A stretch of DNA of 64,000 nucleotides from Verrucomicrobiota bacterium (GTDB lineage Bacteria; Verrucomicrobiota; Verrucomicrobiia; Opitutales; Intestinicryptomonadaceae), in contig JAEXGH010000005.1 of NCBI GenBank assembly GCA_023450935.1, positions 1 through 64,000 on the forward strand, in the 5' to 3' direction. Under the pieces are notes generated by a model. It was given only the letters and a program-made list of their open reading frames with translations. It did not search any database and was not told the DNA's origin. The translations under genes were made by a program, and so were the position numbers. Positions 17,103 through 29,300 of this stretch are shown one piece after another. How positions within the stretch are numbered: the stretch's first letter is position 1; each line of letters opens with the position of its first letter.

Positions 17103-18113
17103 TTAAAGATAGAACTGCGTTGAAAGCAGAATACCCGCAAGAATCAAAAATATCGCACCCGCCAAGAGGAACGGCTTTATGCCAACCTCCTTTATCTTGC
17201 CTAAATCCGTTTCCACGCCTAGAGCCGCCATTGCCATCGTCAAAACGAAATTGTCGAAAACAAGAATAGCGCTTTTGACATCGGCGGGAACAATATCAAG
17301 CGAATTGAATCCGCTTACAGCTATGAAACCCAGTGCAAACAGCGGGAATGCCCGCGCATATATTTTTATTTTACTTTCGCCGGCGGCGGTAGGAGGGGCG
17401 AAAATTGCGCCCAAAATTGCAAGCGCGGGCACAAGCAGCATTACCCGTGTGAGCTTTACAATGACGGCCGTCTCCGTGGCTTCTGTCGAAATCGCGCTGC
17501 CTGCCGCCACAACCTGAGCCACTTCGTGGACTGTAGCACCCAGCGCAATGCCCGACTGATACGCGTCGAGACTCGTAAACCTGAGCAACTGCGGAAAAAC
17601 AAACATCGCAATCGTTCCGAAAATCACGACCGTTGCAACCGCCAGCGCCGTTTCGTGGGGTTTCGTCTTGATTGTCGATTCCGTCGCCATAACTGCAGCC
17701 GCGCCGCAGATTGCGCTTCCCGACGAAATGATAGCGGCGAGCTTTCCGTCAAGCCCAAAAATTTTTGTTCCTATGAAATATCCGCAAATAAGAATTGTTG
17801 ACACAACAAAACAGTCGAGGAGAAGCGCGGTCGCGCCCACATTGGCTATCTCCTGAAAGGAAATTCTTAATCCGAACAAAATTATGCCGAGACGCAACAG
17901 CCTTTTCTGCGCAAATGCTATTCCCGCCGCCCATTCCTTGGGCGTTTTCCTATGGACGGTGTTTCCGTAGACAAACCCCAGCAGAATGGCTATTACAAGA
18001 GGGCTGAGTCTTATGTGCTTCGCCGCGGACGTGTCGGCAAAGTATAGACTTGAAAATGAAATAAGGGCAATCAGCAGCAGCCCACCGTATAGTTGCTTTA
18101 TTTTATTTAACAT
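17103..18113 (-). CDS. YeiH-family (UPF0324) putative anion exporter, inner membrane
   Basis: 336 residues from the ATG at 18113, which is preferred because the 23 upstream codons are polar, low in conservation and precede the first membrane helix. About ten hydrophobic helices, with family-typical stretches LGIILFGLRISF, ISSGSAICGAAAVMA, VAQVVAAG and LTMAMAALGVETD. Family members are annotated as putative sulfate exporters, but the substrate is poorly established. It is a chromosomal-looking, higher-GC gene lying between the integrase pseudogene and another decayed gene. Confidence 0.85.
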   Translation of the reverse strand: MLNKIKQLYGGLLLIALISFSSLYFADTSAAKHIRLSPLVIAILLGFVYGNTVHRKTPKEWAAGIAFAQKRLLRLGIILFGLRISFQEIANVGATALLLDCFVVSTILICGYFIGTKIFGLDGKLAAIISSGSAICGAAAVMATESTIKTKPHETALAVATVVIFGTIAMFVFPQLLRFTSLDAYQSGIALGATVHEVAQVVAAGSAISTEATETAVIVKLTRVMLLVPALAILGAIFAPPTAAGESKIKIYARAFPLFALGFIAVSGFNSLDIVPADVKSAILVFDNFVLTMAMAALGVETDLGKIKEVGIKPFLLAGAIFLILAGILLSTQFYL

Positions 18114-18469
18114 AATTGTGGTAACGCTACGCCGAAAAAAGTGAATTATCCAGCAAAAATTTCGCGAATTTTCGACGCACAACTCCTTCGAACAAACGGC
18201 AGACTTTGCTGAACTTACAGAATGGGCGCTTAAAATTCCGCCGCTATGTTTTCTCTGGTTCGCAACTGCCCTGTGAGAAGTTAGTTATACAGAGAAAAAC
18301 AGCCTCAGCCTGCATGGATATTTAAATGCAGTCGCAAACTCTCGGCAAAACTTCCCGTAAATATACCCCTCCAAAACTCATATTGCCGCAATACGGCAGG
18401 AGAAAACCTCTGCGAAGATGTTAAAAATCTGCCCATATTGTTTGATTTGTATCTATAATAGGGAAAATT
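18114..18469. other. Intergenic stretch without a recognisable gene
   Basis: About 350 bases upstream of the YeiH-like gene. It should contain that gene's promoter. No open frame with family resemblance is seen. Given the decayed gene that follows, part of it may be degraded coding sequence. Confidence 0.4.
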
Positions 18470-18897
18470 TGAAGTCGATACCACCGGTCTCGGCGATCGT
18501 ATCTTTCGCGCTTTCCAAATATTCGTTTACACAGCGAAAGGGGCGGATAAAATCAAAGTCGGCATTGCGGGCATAGACAGCCTCGTAAAAACAATAGGGT
18601 TATCGACGCCGTCGGCAGCCCGAACCTCAAAGTGTGTTTCGACATCTTCAATATTGTCTACTACGGACACGATGAAATCTCCAACATCGACAGCTTGAAG
18701 GGTAGAATCGGCGAAGCCCACAAATTCGGCGTATCCAAGACAAAGCCCAAGATTTCAAAGCGTGTCTAAACACTCTCAAGCGCGTAGGCCACAACGGCTA
18801 CCATTGCTTTGAAGCCCACCGCTTCGACTACAAAAGAAGACGACATCGACACGACAATGAAGTATAATATAGATTACATAAGGAAATATGTAAAATA
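18470..18897 (+). pseudogene. Decayed sugar-phosphate isomerase/epimerase-like gene
   Basis: Fragments in shifting frames: KIKVGIAGIDSLVKT, then VIDAVGSPNLKVCFDIFNIV with YYGHDEISNID, then LKRVGHNGYHCFEAHRFD, and finally DDIDTTMKYNIDYIRKYVK before a stop at 18897. The order and wording fit xylose-isomerase-like TIM-barrel proteins, whose C-termini carry such a G(Y)xGxxxFEAHR motif. At least two frameshifts and an internal stop make it nonfunctional. It was presumably a host gene downstream of the tRNA-Leu locus before the prophage inserted. Confidence 0.5.
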
Positions 18898-18951
18898 ATT
18901 CCGCCCTACGTCGAAAATTGCAATAATAAAGGTAAACGATTCAAACCCCGT

Positions 18952-19058
18952 CAACAACGACCGAACGCCCCGCAAACCCGCACCACTACTGACAAAGAAG
19001 CCCGCAACCTCAGTGAGGAAGCGGGCTTTAAAGTAATGCTCAAGAAGGGACTCGAACC
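18952..19058. repeat. attL: 107-bp duplication with tRNA-Leu 3' end
   Basis: Matches 57330-57436 at 106 of 107 positions. It includes the last 22 bases of the tRNA-Leu gene (19037-19058, minus-strand sense) and the tRNA terminator hairpin (18999-19027). The match stops at 19058 inside the tRNA T-arm. Confidence 0.92.
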
Positions 19059-19185
19059 TTTTTACAGTTTTTATTAATTCATTTATTTTTAGTTAATTAA
19101 AATCTCAGAACCCATCTTGTCGCAAAAATATCGCAAAAATTTAACTTCAATTTTGCCGTAAATTTTTAGACTGCCTTAAAAAAAC

Positions 19186-19386
19186 TTAAGAAGTTTTAGG
19201 GTTGTCAAGACTCTTAATAAAAGCCTTTACTTTACCGATGTCGCACGGTCTTACCCGCGCGGAAAACGGGACTTTTTTTAAATCTGGCGGCGAAGGTTTG
19301 CGCCCCGAACCTTTGCGTGCGCCGCCGCGTCCGCTTCCCTTACCCGTTTGAGGTTTGGAGACTGATAAACTGCGCTCTGTTGCCAT
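19186..19386 (-). CDS. Small basic phage protein
   Basis: 66 residues from an ATG with AAAGGA at the right distance; an upstream ATG at 19413 is possible. A glycine/arginine stretch (GSGRGGARKGSGRKPS) of a kind common in small phage DNA-binding proteins is followed by LKKVPFSARV, resembling the start of ribbon-helix-helix or plasmid-type domains. No family is certain. It is the last gene of the leftward phage transcript and overlaps the previous gene by about 47 bases. Confidence 0.55.
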   Translation of the reverse strand: MATERSLSVSKPQTGKGSGRGGARKGSGRKPSPPDLKKVPFSARVRPCDIGKVKAFIKSLDNPKTS

Positions 19387-19690
19387 CTGTGTCCTTTTGG
19401 TTTGTAGTTGCAAGCCACCGCCAATAATCGGAGGTCTTGATTGTTTTTAGTTCAAATTTTATCGGCGCAAAATCGCGCGACGCATCAGCAGCAAGTTGCC
19501 GCATAAGCTCTGTATGTTCTGCGTTGCCGTCCGTCCAAGACTCCGACGGACGGAAGAAGCGCAAACTCTCGTCGTCCTCGTAAACCGCCAAAAAAACGGC
19601 TTGCGGCGCACCGAACTCAGCGGATAGCGCATTTATGCGGGCATAAAAGTTTGCCTTGATTGCACCTTTTGTGTATTTTTTGTTTTCCAT
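19340..19690 (-). CDS. Hypothetical phage protein
   Basis: 116 residues, mixed fold, no signal peptide or membrane segment. Residues such as FYARINALSAEFG and YWRWLATTNQ are distinctive, but no family is recognised. It lies at the left end of the prophage, past the virion genes, and so could be an accessory or moron gene. Confidence 0.55.
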   Translation of the reverse strand: MENKKYTKGAIKANFYARINALSAEFGAPQAVFLAVYEDDESLRFFRPSESWTDGNAEHTELMRQLAADASRDFAPIKFELKTIKTSDYWRWLATTNQKDTDGNRAQFISLQTSNG

Positions 19691-19829
19691 TTTGTTATTT
19701 TTGTTGGGTTTTTTATTTAACGCCCCTGAAAAATATTGCTTGCTTTTTAAATAAAATTGTCTTTGCTATCTCCTCGTCAACCACCTTTTGGTGGTTGTGA
19801 GTTTTAACGATAAAAAAGCGAGAGCTTTT

Positions 19830-19859
19830 AACGCGCAAGTAAAACTTGCGCGTTTTTTG
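19830..19859 (+). terminator. Strong hairpin with T-run
   Basis: AACGCGCAAG and CTTGCGCGTT pair perfectly around a 5-base loop, followed on the plus strand by TTTTTT. It lies directly after the stop of the minus-strand gene at 19860. On the minus strand the tail is less T-rich, so its main direction is uncertain. Confidence 0.6.
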
Positions 19860-20120
19860 TTAAATCAAAATGGTCCAGTCGTTTATTGCGTTGTTTAAAT
19901 CCTCGTCGTCCAAGTCGGCGGCATTAAAAGCCTTGATAAACGCAATCAGTGTCTCCATCTCTTCGGCGTCATCGATTACATATGACCCGCTGTCAACAAC
20001 CTTTGTCCACGGTGCGCCGTCAAGCACGCTCTCGCAGAGTCGCTCGCCCCAGCCGTAATTGTCGCCACAGGCGATTTTTACTGTGTTGCCGTTTATTGTG
20101 TAATCAATTTTGTTTGTCAT
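19860..20120 (-). CDS. Small acidic hypothetical phage protein
   Basis: 86 residues with a very acidic C-terminal half (DDAEEMETL, ADLDDEDLN). Small acidic phage proteins are sometimes DNA mimics, but nothing in the sequence proves that. It is separated by about 200 bases from the giant virion gene and followed by a strong hairpin, so it may be its own transcription unit. Confidence 0.55.
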   Translation of the reverse strand: MTNKIDYTINGNTVKIACGDNYGWGERLCESVLDGAPWTKVVDSGSYVIDDAEEMETLIAFIKAFNAADLDDEDLNNAINDWTILI

Positions 20121-20316
20121 TTTTTATCCTTTTTTTGAGTTGTGAGTTTAACGATTTTTTAACCAAGCCCTGCTTGATTATGTTTTTAAGTCTTGCACGC
20201 TTTTTTGAAAAGTCAATACTGTTTTCAAAAAAAATTAAATTTTTTTCAGGGTGCAAAAAAAAGGCTCTTGCGAGCCTTTGAGGACTTTCGAATTTTTAAA
20301 ATTTTCAGCTTCAATC

Positions 20317-23300
20317 TTACCTCATATTTGCCAATTCGCGAAGCCTTGCCCGTGCTTTCTTTGAATCCCTTTTCTCTCGGTCTGCGTTGCGTATCCGTTT
20401 GAGAATATCTCTCATATCTCGGGCATTGAAATCACCCTTTTCCACCCTGTCAATGAGAATATCCACATCGGCAAGTAGTTGGTTGCGTTCCGCCAGAAGT
20501 TCGTCATCGGCTCGAATCAGTTCTTCGGTCGATAATATCCTGTCTGCGCCCAACGCCTTGCGTTTACGCGAGATTTCGCTCAATCGGGTATTTACGGCTT
20601 CAATGAGGTTGTAATTGCCCAATTCGCCTTTGTGTTCGTCAATAAGGTTCTGACATTCTTCAAGGCGTTTTTCCTGCCGTAATACACGAACCGCCCCGTA
20701 GATTTCCCGAACCCTGTTGCGCAACTCGTAGTAATCCTCAGCATTTCGCGTGGTCATCGTCTTTGTGTTGCGAACCGCCCAATCGTAAACGCGCTTTGTC
20801 GCACTTTCGCGGGCATAACGGCTCGTTCCACCCTCAATGTCCGTAAGAGCTTCAACAATAACATCACTTGCCGCCGTAATGTATTTGGTCATACCGCCCA
20901 AGAAATTTCCGATTACATTCTGGATTCGCGCGGGCGAAGCCAGCCAAGAATCGTCAAGCCCGACTCCTTCAAATACCCTCGCAACTGCCTTAGCCGTCGC
21001 CGAAGTGTCGGGGTCGTATTGATAACGCGGCTTCAGGTCCTTGTCCGACTGTTGCACAATCGGGCGTTTTGTGAAGCTGTCCTTGTTCCAATACTGTTCC
21101 CGAACCGTGTCGATTACGGGGTTTGACAGCGGGTCAAATTCCAACTGGCTCGTCAGCCCCTCCCACAAAACCTTTGCAGTTTGTGGGCGTTTCTGAATCA
21201 GCGCGTCCGTTATGGCTTCTGGTATCGTTCCGAATATGTAGCCGATTTCAAACGGCTTGGGAATGCGTAAGATGTTGTTGTTGCCCAAGTAGAAATGCCA
21301 ATAGTTGAGCTTGTCGTGCGCTGGCAGCTTCTCAAACCACTTGTCGCCGTCGTCGTCGGTCGAACTGTTGGCGTAAAGCGAATACAACATCGAAGCCGAA
21401 GCCATCATCATTCCGCGCAACAATACCGCCTTGCTCAAACTCTGAACGAAGGCTCGTGTGCGTTCTTTCAACGCGAACTCTTCGCCCGCTTTGAATTTTG
21501 CGCCCTGTGCGCCGCTTTCGCGCCACAGCTTGTATAGACCCTGTATGCGGGCGTTAAGAAACGGCGTAATGCGGACAACGGCGTGAAGAGCCGTAAACGT
21601 GCCTTTCGCCCATTCGTTCTTGCCCGTCCATACGCCGCTACCGTGCATACCGAAGTTCATCACGTCCAAATATTGGAATGCGGCTTCCATATCCGACGCG
21701 CCGTTTTCCAACGCCTTCTGCATAACGGAAATTCTGTTGCCCTGCTCCGACGGCATCAAAATTCTGCGCTCGTATTCGTTCAACAGCCACTTTAAGGGCT
21801 TTATCGTATACTTGCCTATCTTTTGGATTTTCCCGCCGTCTTTGAAGTCTGCGGCAATATCCTCCGCTTTTACCGAATACCACGCACCGCCGCCCGCGCC
21901 AGCCGCCCAAACTTTCTGCATATCTGCCGTATTCCACGCCGATTTTACCGCATTTTTCACCGTATGCGCCAAATACGGCGCAAGCACCTTCCCGCCGAAG
22001 AGAATCGTGTTGCTTCCCGTGTCGCGTATAAAGTTGCGGATTGCAAATTCGGGTGTCTTGGTGATTGCCTGCGTCATAATGTTTTTAGGAGCTGTCAACA
22101 GCTTCCACATAACATTCACCTTTTCCGCTCCAAAATTCTTTACGGCAACAAGTAATTCGGGGTCTTCAACCTTGTAAAAGCGCAACGTTCCGTTTACGCG
22201 AACGCTCACTATATTGTCGTTTGAATCGTCCGTAATCTTCAAATACGCCTCAACGGGCACTTTCTTTAAAAGCTCCTCGTCGGAAATGTCGCCAACCTCT
22301 ATTCCCTCCGCTTCAAGCGCACGGCGCATTTCGGCGATTTTCACCTGCGCGTCCACGCTGTCGCTGCGGACATACTTTGCCATATCAAGCTCACGCATCA
22401 GATTCAGCGACCTGTAAGCTGCAATGTTTTTGTAGCCGCTGTCCATTACCTTTCGGGACTGATTGACAATATTTTCCACCAAGTTCTTCGTGCGCCGCGC
22501 CGAACCCTCGAACTTTTCCACTCCGCTGTTGCGTCCCGAAAATCCCTTTCCCGCAGGGAATATTTCCGAAAAGCGTTCATATGCGGCTTCCGTTTCGGCG
22601 TCCAAATCTGCGCCCTCGCGGAAAAACGGCACATAGTTTTTGAAACGCGACAACGCCGCGTGCTGTTCGGGCGATATTAGCCCAGTTTCAAGCATAAAGT
22701 CGCGTTGCCCTTGAAAGAATATCTGCAATTCGCCGAACGCCTTTTTGGAAGCCTCCGAACCCTCGGCAACCCATTTCTTGGCGTCCTCCAACGAAAACCC
22801 GAACGTCTTGTAGAAGTCCGTTCCCGCAAAGAAATTTGTCTTGCGCAAGAATCCCCAACGTTCAATGGCTGACTTCGCTTTCGCGTAGTGCTCAAAATTC
22901 TTGTAGTTTTCGCCCTTTACGGGTTTTAAAATTTCCTCCAAACCTTTCGTTCCCTCGCGCTTTACAAAACTTCCGTCGGCTTTGTTGTATTTTATGCCAC
23001 CCACACGCAAAACGTGAAACATCACTTGGTCGAGATTGCGCGTCATCAACGCCATTTTCCAAGCCGATTTCTCCGCCCCGCGAACGTCGCCATACAATAC
23101 GCGTTCAAGCGTCGCAAGTGGCGCGAAAGCGTCAACGGCTGCTTGCACCGCACGCCCAGCCTTGCTTTTGATTTCCTCCCGCGCCCGCTTCTGTCTGTAT
23201 TCTTTGTCGTTTTCGGGGGTTTCTTCTTTCAGGGAATATTTTCCTTGACTTTCGCCGTTAACTTCCGATTGTAAAGGTAAGTAAGGCGTAAGCTCGGTTT

Positions 23301-26300
23301 CATAGCGTTCCCAATCGGCGGGAATCGTATCTTGGAGGAGCTTACGCCCCTTTTGTTTGTTCCAATACTTACATCTGCCTTTTTTCGCCCAGTTAACTAT
23401 CCGTCCGAAATTCTCCTTCGGGTGTGCCGTCAATAGGTCTGTAATTTCGCCCAAACCTTGTCGGGTCTTGTTTATCTCCAACGAAACAATAATCGGGCGT
23501 CCGTCGTCCATATACATTTCGACAAGCACATCGAACACGTTTTCATTTTTCGGATAAGAGAATATTCCCACTGGTGAATTTATCGCTTCGGGAATTTGCT
23601 TTATCTGAATGTCGCTTAGCCCGTGCGCTTTGATTTTCTTCAAAACGCCCTCTGTCATCACAATCTTGTTGTCAGGTATTCCGAATGATTTCAGCAAAGC
23701 CGAAGGCGTCCCGACAGTGAAGAATTTTCCGCTCGGATAATTGCCTTTCGCGTAGCTGTCCACTTGTCGGGAAAACGTTGTATTGTCCCATTCTTTCTTG
23801 TTTGATGCCCTTTCGTCGTCTTCCTTTATCGAATAGCGTATATCGGGATTATTCGTGCTGAAAGAGCCTATATTGTCTGTGGCGGATTTTATCTGTGAAC
23901 GGTCGAAAAAGTTGAACCATTTTCCGCCGTCGCGTTCGATTATAAAGCCATCGGCTTCAATGTTGAAATCACTTCCAAACACCTTGTTGACTTGGTCTAA
24001 AATGTCCCTTAGATTGTTCCAGTAAAACGAACCAAAGCTATGTTGAAAAATTTCGTTTCTGTTTTTTCCGAAATAGAAATCAAGCATAGCCTCTTTCTTC
24101 CCAACGAAAAGCTCGGGCGGATTTTCCAGTAAATATTCCTCGGCTTGCTTCTGCAACTTGCGTAGAAATTCCACTGGGACTTTCTCCATAGGGTTGCGCA
24201 GTTTGCGGGCGTTTGCAAACAACGCCATCATATTCCACTTTTTGGAATAGCTCGTATCTTCTGGGTTCGAAGTCGCATAAATACCCCTGCCAAATCTGCC
24301 GCGTTCGGAAGGCTTGAATATGGTAAATTTGTTCGGCGTATTGTGATAAACCACGAGCGGCTCGCCGTTTTCGTCCACAACTTTTGAAACATTTCCCTTG
24401 ACTTCCGCAATATGTTTGCCGATTATCAATCTGGACACTTGGGAAGCGTTGCCGTTATTCGCTACGGACTTGAACACGCCATCAAGTGTCTTTTTTATTT
24501 CTACTTCGTGTAGATAAAACCGCTGTTTCCCACGAACTTTTTTGGCAACAACTTCGCAAATATAATCGTCTCCCCCTAATCTTACAGGAGCAACAATAAC
24601 AGCGGTATCCCAACCGCGCTCTTTCCAATTATTTTCCCTATTGAAAATGAATCCCTTTTCAATAACTTTGGGAACAGCTATAAACGCTGCAGATTTTAGT
24701 CGTCCGACTCCATGCGCAATACTATCCTCAACACTCTTTAAATCCAGAATAACATCGCCCAACTCCTCGTTGTGGGCAATGTTGCCGAGCGAGTTAAAGT
24801 AAGCGGAGACTTTGTCTGTTAGCCTTACGCCGTCTTTTTGGAATTCATGTCCTGTAAGATTTGCCACGGGCGCAGTTTTTTCCAAGAAGTCCATGGCAGC
24901 CTTAGCCCAAGCTTCTTTTTCCCAGTCGCCGAACCATTTTTTAAAATTGGGAGTTCTAACTTGCAGCCATTGGTCTTCGGAAAGGTTTGTCGGCTTGCCG
25001 TTTGGGGCTTTCATATAGCCTTTTTTCATCGAGCCATCGGGATTGATCCACTTGGCTTTCACTTCGTCTTTCTGTCTCCGCGCCTCGGCAATTTCCGCAT
25101 CAGTTGGGCGTTCGTTCAACGAAAACCTGCCTTGCTTTTCATCGTCTGGCACATCGCGCCCTTTCGGGGTTGAATCAATCTTCGCCCAGATACCGTTGGC
25201 GTTCAGATAGTGGTCTCCCTTTGCCCATTCGCGGCTAAGTGCAATCGCAGAGCGCAACACGTCTTCGTTTAGCAGGTTCACATACTCTTGCGGAACGCCG
25301 TTGCCCCACAATTCGCGCTTTACCCTGTGCACAAGACGTTTCCACATCGACGGGTCTGAAAGCTCCCTGTTTTCGGCAACGTGCGCCAACACTTCTTCGG
25401 CAATGGCGTATTTGTTTTTTGTAACGTCTTTGTAATACTTGGCTACGCGCTTCCACGCGTTGCTGTCTTTGTAGTGGGTTATGATGTAGTTTAAAAACGG
25501 CTTCAAGTCGGATTTCGTTCCAAACAGCTTCTTCACGCCCCAGTGCCCGACAAGCTCGTGCAGGAATATACGCACCGCCTCGTCTGCATTGTCTATGTTT
25601 TCGGCAATGATAACTACCCTTTCCTTGTCCTGAACTGCCCGCGCGTTATATGGAATGCTTTCCGCCCCGAGCTTTTCGCGCGCCTCTTCCAAAGTCCCTA
25701 CAATATCGACCGAAGCCTTTACCTTTGCCCTGCGGTTGAATTTCGCCCGCACGTCTTCCACGGCGGCTTTTATCCCGTCGATTTTCGCCTGCTTCGCTCT
25801 TTCCTTTTCCGAAATCGAATACGAATGTCTTTTGTCTTCCCCTCGAAGTTTGAAAATATTTTCTTTTTCCGCTTGACTTAGGTCTGCCTGTGTGAAGACT
25901 TCGTGACCATAAGCCCTCTGGATAGCTTTTCGGCCGCTCGCGTGTTGAAACGGAAGAGTTATCCAAGAGGGTTTTCTTTTTGTATTGATATACCTAAGTT
26001 CGCCTCTGTCTATCGCCGTTTGAAGACCGCTTTGAGTTTTCGGATAGATGCTTCTAATGCTGTTTATTTCGGCTTTCCCGAACCGTTTGTTCAAGTGAAC
26101 GGCAACAAGCATATTGTGCCTGTCAATCGTCGGCAATTCGGTTATGAGCGTTATAGCGTCGGGAATAGTGCTGCTTTGCATAACAGCAATCGGGTCTGCG
26201 AGTTCTTCGGGAAGATTCGACAAATTCTCCAATATAAGGGAATGTTTCGCTTCTTTCCGCTCTAAAACAGAAGCCGATAATTCTACGGGTAAATCGTCCG

Positions 26301-29300
26301 CTCCCACAAGCCGCATAACTTCGGGAGTAGTCCCAAGTTTAAAAACGTGTCTGTTGTCGAGTTTCCCGTCTATGTAGTCTTGTAGTTCATTCTTAAACCT
26401 CTGAGCGTCGGTTTCGCCTATCGAATAGCGCATATCGGGGTTGCCCGCGTCCGAACGCTTGTCGAGCGGTATATACTTCCCGTTGTCGTCGTATGTAAAG
26501 GCGTTCTGCAACTTCACCGCCGAGCCGCCCTCGAAAGACACATAACACCTGCCGTCTCTCTTCCCGTCGTAGGTTATTCCGCGTATCCCGTGTTTTAGCA
26601 AATGCTTTGAAGCGTTCTTTTTCGACCCTGTATAGTTTTCGAATGCGTCATAAATGTTTCCGCCGTCCGTGTTGTTTTCTATAAAATCGCGCAAAGCGTC
26701 CTCTTTTGATACGCCGCCAAGCTGCTCTTCCGTGAGTGATTCAATCGCGTTTTTTATCTTCTCTTGAACCTCTCTGCTCTGCTTGCTAAACGGCAACTGC
26801 TCGTCGAGCGTGTTTTCCTTTGTAAGGTTCGTCCGCCAGTTGTAAAGCTTCCCGTCGGAACGCGCCCTTTTTTCAAGCTCCTTTTCCGATATGCCTTTTG
26901 ACGCGAGCCAGTCGTTTACAAGCTGATACAACTTCAGCTTCCCCTCGGCTTCCTGCTTGTATTCCTCCTTTTTGCGAGCGTCGTAGGAATAGCTCTCCAC
27001 TCGGCTCATATAGTCGTAATACTTCGTCCTGCTCCACCTCGCCTTTTCCTTCCAGTGGGCAATTCTTCTGTCAAGCTCCTCGATTTCCTTGGCGTATGAG
27101 TTTATCTCTTTTTCGAGGTCTTTCTTCATACGCGCAAAACCGACGTCGGCGATTTTCGACATCGCGTCGTTGAAGTATACGTCGCGTATGCCAAGCTCTT
27201 TTGCCCCTTTCGACAATTCCTCGCCTTTCGCCCAGTAGGAATAATACGGCTTGCCGTATACGGCAGTTCCCCTGTATGCCTTGGCGACCTCTTTGTTTCC
27301 CGAAGCATACAGCCCCATACCGTGAGCCTGCGCACCCTCGCCATTTTTCGCTTCCGAAGCGTCGGCTTTTGCCACGTTGAACCCGTCCGCTCCTGTGCCG
27401 TGGTATACGTCGGTATTGTAGCCCCTGCGCTTGTCCCATTCCTTTTTGATTTCAAAGCCTGCCGAATAATCCTTTGCGGTTTCGGCTTTCCTGTGGGCTT
27501 CCACAAGCTCCGCGTCAGTCATCTTCGCATAGTCTTTCTCCGCCAAGCTGAACGCCCCGTATGAAACCTTTTGCCCCGACAAATTCGCGGCAACGTCTGC
27601 AAGAAAATCCCCCTCGCTGTCGTAGCGTATGCCGTGGGTTTGCTCCATATCTGCCGCCACGGTGTCGAGGTCTACAAAGTCCTTTGTAAAATATTTAAGC
27701 TGTAAATTCTTAGGCAGCGAATAATACAAATCCCTTATCTCGCCGTAAAGATAACTTCCCAGACCGCGCCCGTTGGCGTCGGCGTGCCGCTGAATCGCCT
27801 GCGGCGTCGGAAGCTTTATCCCGTCCTTCCTCATAATCTCCAAGAGCGGAACGCCCGAATTTTCCGTCTGTGCCCTGCGCGACAATTCCGCGTCCGCCCA
27901 TTCAAAACCGTGGCTCGACGCCTCGTAAAGCTGTTCCTCCGTGAGTTTCGACGCATCGCCGTTTTCAACGTCAATGTAAAACTCCATTGCCTGCAAGCGG
28001 TCGTCGGGGTTGTCAATTTTGGCAATCTTCTTTGCAATCGCCGAAACCCTGTTCTTCTTGCGGTTTATCTCGTCGAGCTTTTTCTGCAACTTCTGCCGAC
28101 CCATTTCAAGCTCGGCTTGCGCCTCTATCATCACCTGTTGCTGCTGCGCCTGCTTCTGCGCTTCGGCTTTTTCGGCGGCATATATCCTGTCTTCCACCAT
28201 TGTGCGAATCGGCGCGTCAAGCATTTCCCCTCGGGCGTTGAACGGTTGGTAATACTTTGCCGCATTTTCGGGCGAAAAGTCCGCATTCAACTGTTCGCTG
28301 ACATTCCTCGTCTGCGCATACAATCTTCCGTCTTCGCCCATTCTGACAACGGGCTTTTCTGCGGGCTTGCCGTATGGGTCGCTCTCGGCGTCCGCGTCCA
28401 AGTTGTCCGTGTCCGAAACCTCGGGCTTGATTTTCACGACATAGGGCTGCGCTATGCCGTCAACATTCTTGTAGGCTTTGCCGTCCGAACCCGTGAACAC
28501 TTCGCCGTTCTTCACCCCTGCGGGCACTTCAACAACTTTGCGCCCCTCTTCATAGGCATTCTGCACATTCTCCAAATCCTTTTGAAGACGCTTTTTTCTG
28601 AAGTTCGTAGCCGCTTCAAGAGGAACGCCCAACGCCGCCATTCCGAACATCGCGGGCGCGGCTTGCGCGGCTTCGTCCCACGTCGCCGAAGCAACCTTGC
28701 CCGCGTCGTATCCTTCGCCTTTCGCCCCCTGTCGGGCAACCTCCGTTATGCCTCCCTGTCCGCCTTCGGTCGCCGATTCAAGCGTTCCCGTCAACGCTAT
28801 GTCCGCGCCGTATTTCGCGGCGGCATTCAAAATCTTGTTCTTTATCTTCGCGTCCGAAACTTTGTCTATCAGCTCTTTCAAGACCTTTCCGCCCAAGAAC
28901 TTTCTCTGAATCGGCGCAACGCCCTTTCCCATAAATTCGAGCGCGCCATACGGAATGCCCGCCCAGATAGCCCAGTTCTTCGCCGTTTCGTCGTCCACTC
29001 CGTCTTTGCGCAGTGAAGTGTATATGTCGGCAATACCCACTTTATAGGACTGTTCCGCCATACTTGAGCCGACGCCGAGTTTCAACCCTCCCAATGCGCC
29101 CGCAACCGTTCCCGCCCCGGGGACAACGCTTCCCAAAGCAGCACCGCCCGCCGCCGTCGCAGCTCCCACCGTGGCGGCTTCGGGCAGCATATCGACCGTG
29201 AGCGGAACAAGGTTTGCAACGCCGTTTACAACGTCGCCCACCCAAGACTTGTTTTCGGGCATCTGGTTTTTGCTTTCCCAGTCCAGATAGTTTTTGAAAA

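Noticed and set aside
27784..29016. 410-codon plus-strand frame
   Set aside because: Antisense to the N-terminal third of the giant virion gene; composition is arginine- and histidine-rich and no domain is seen.
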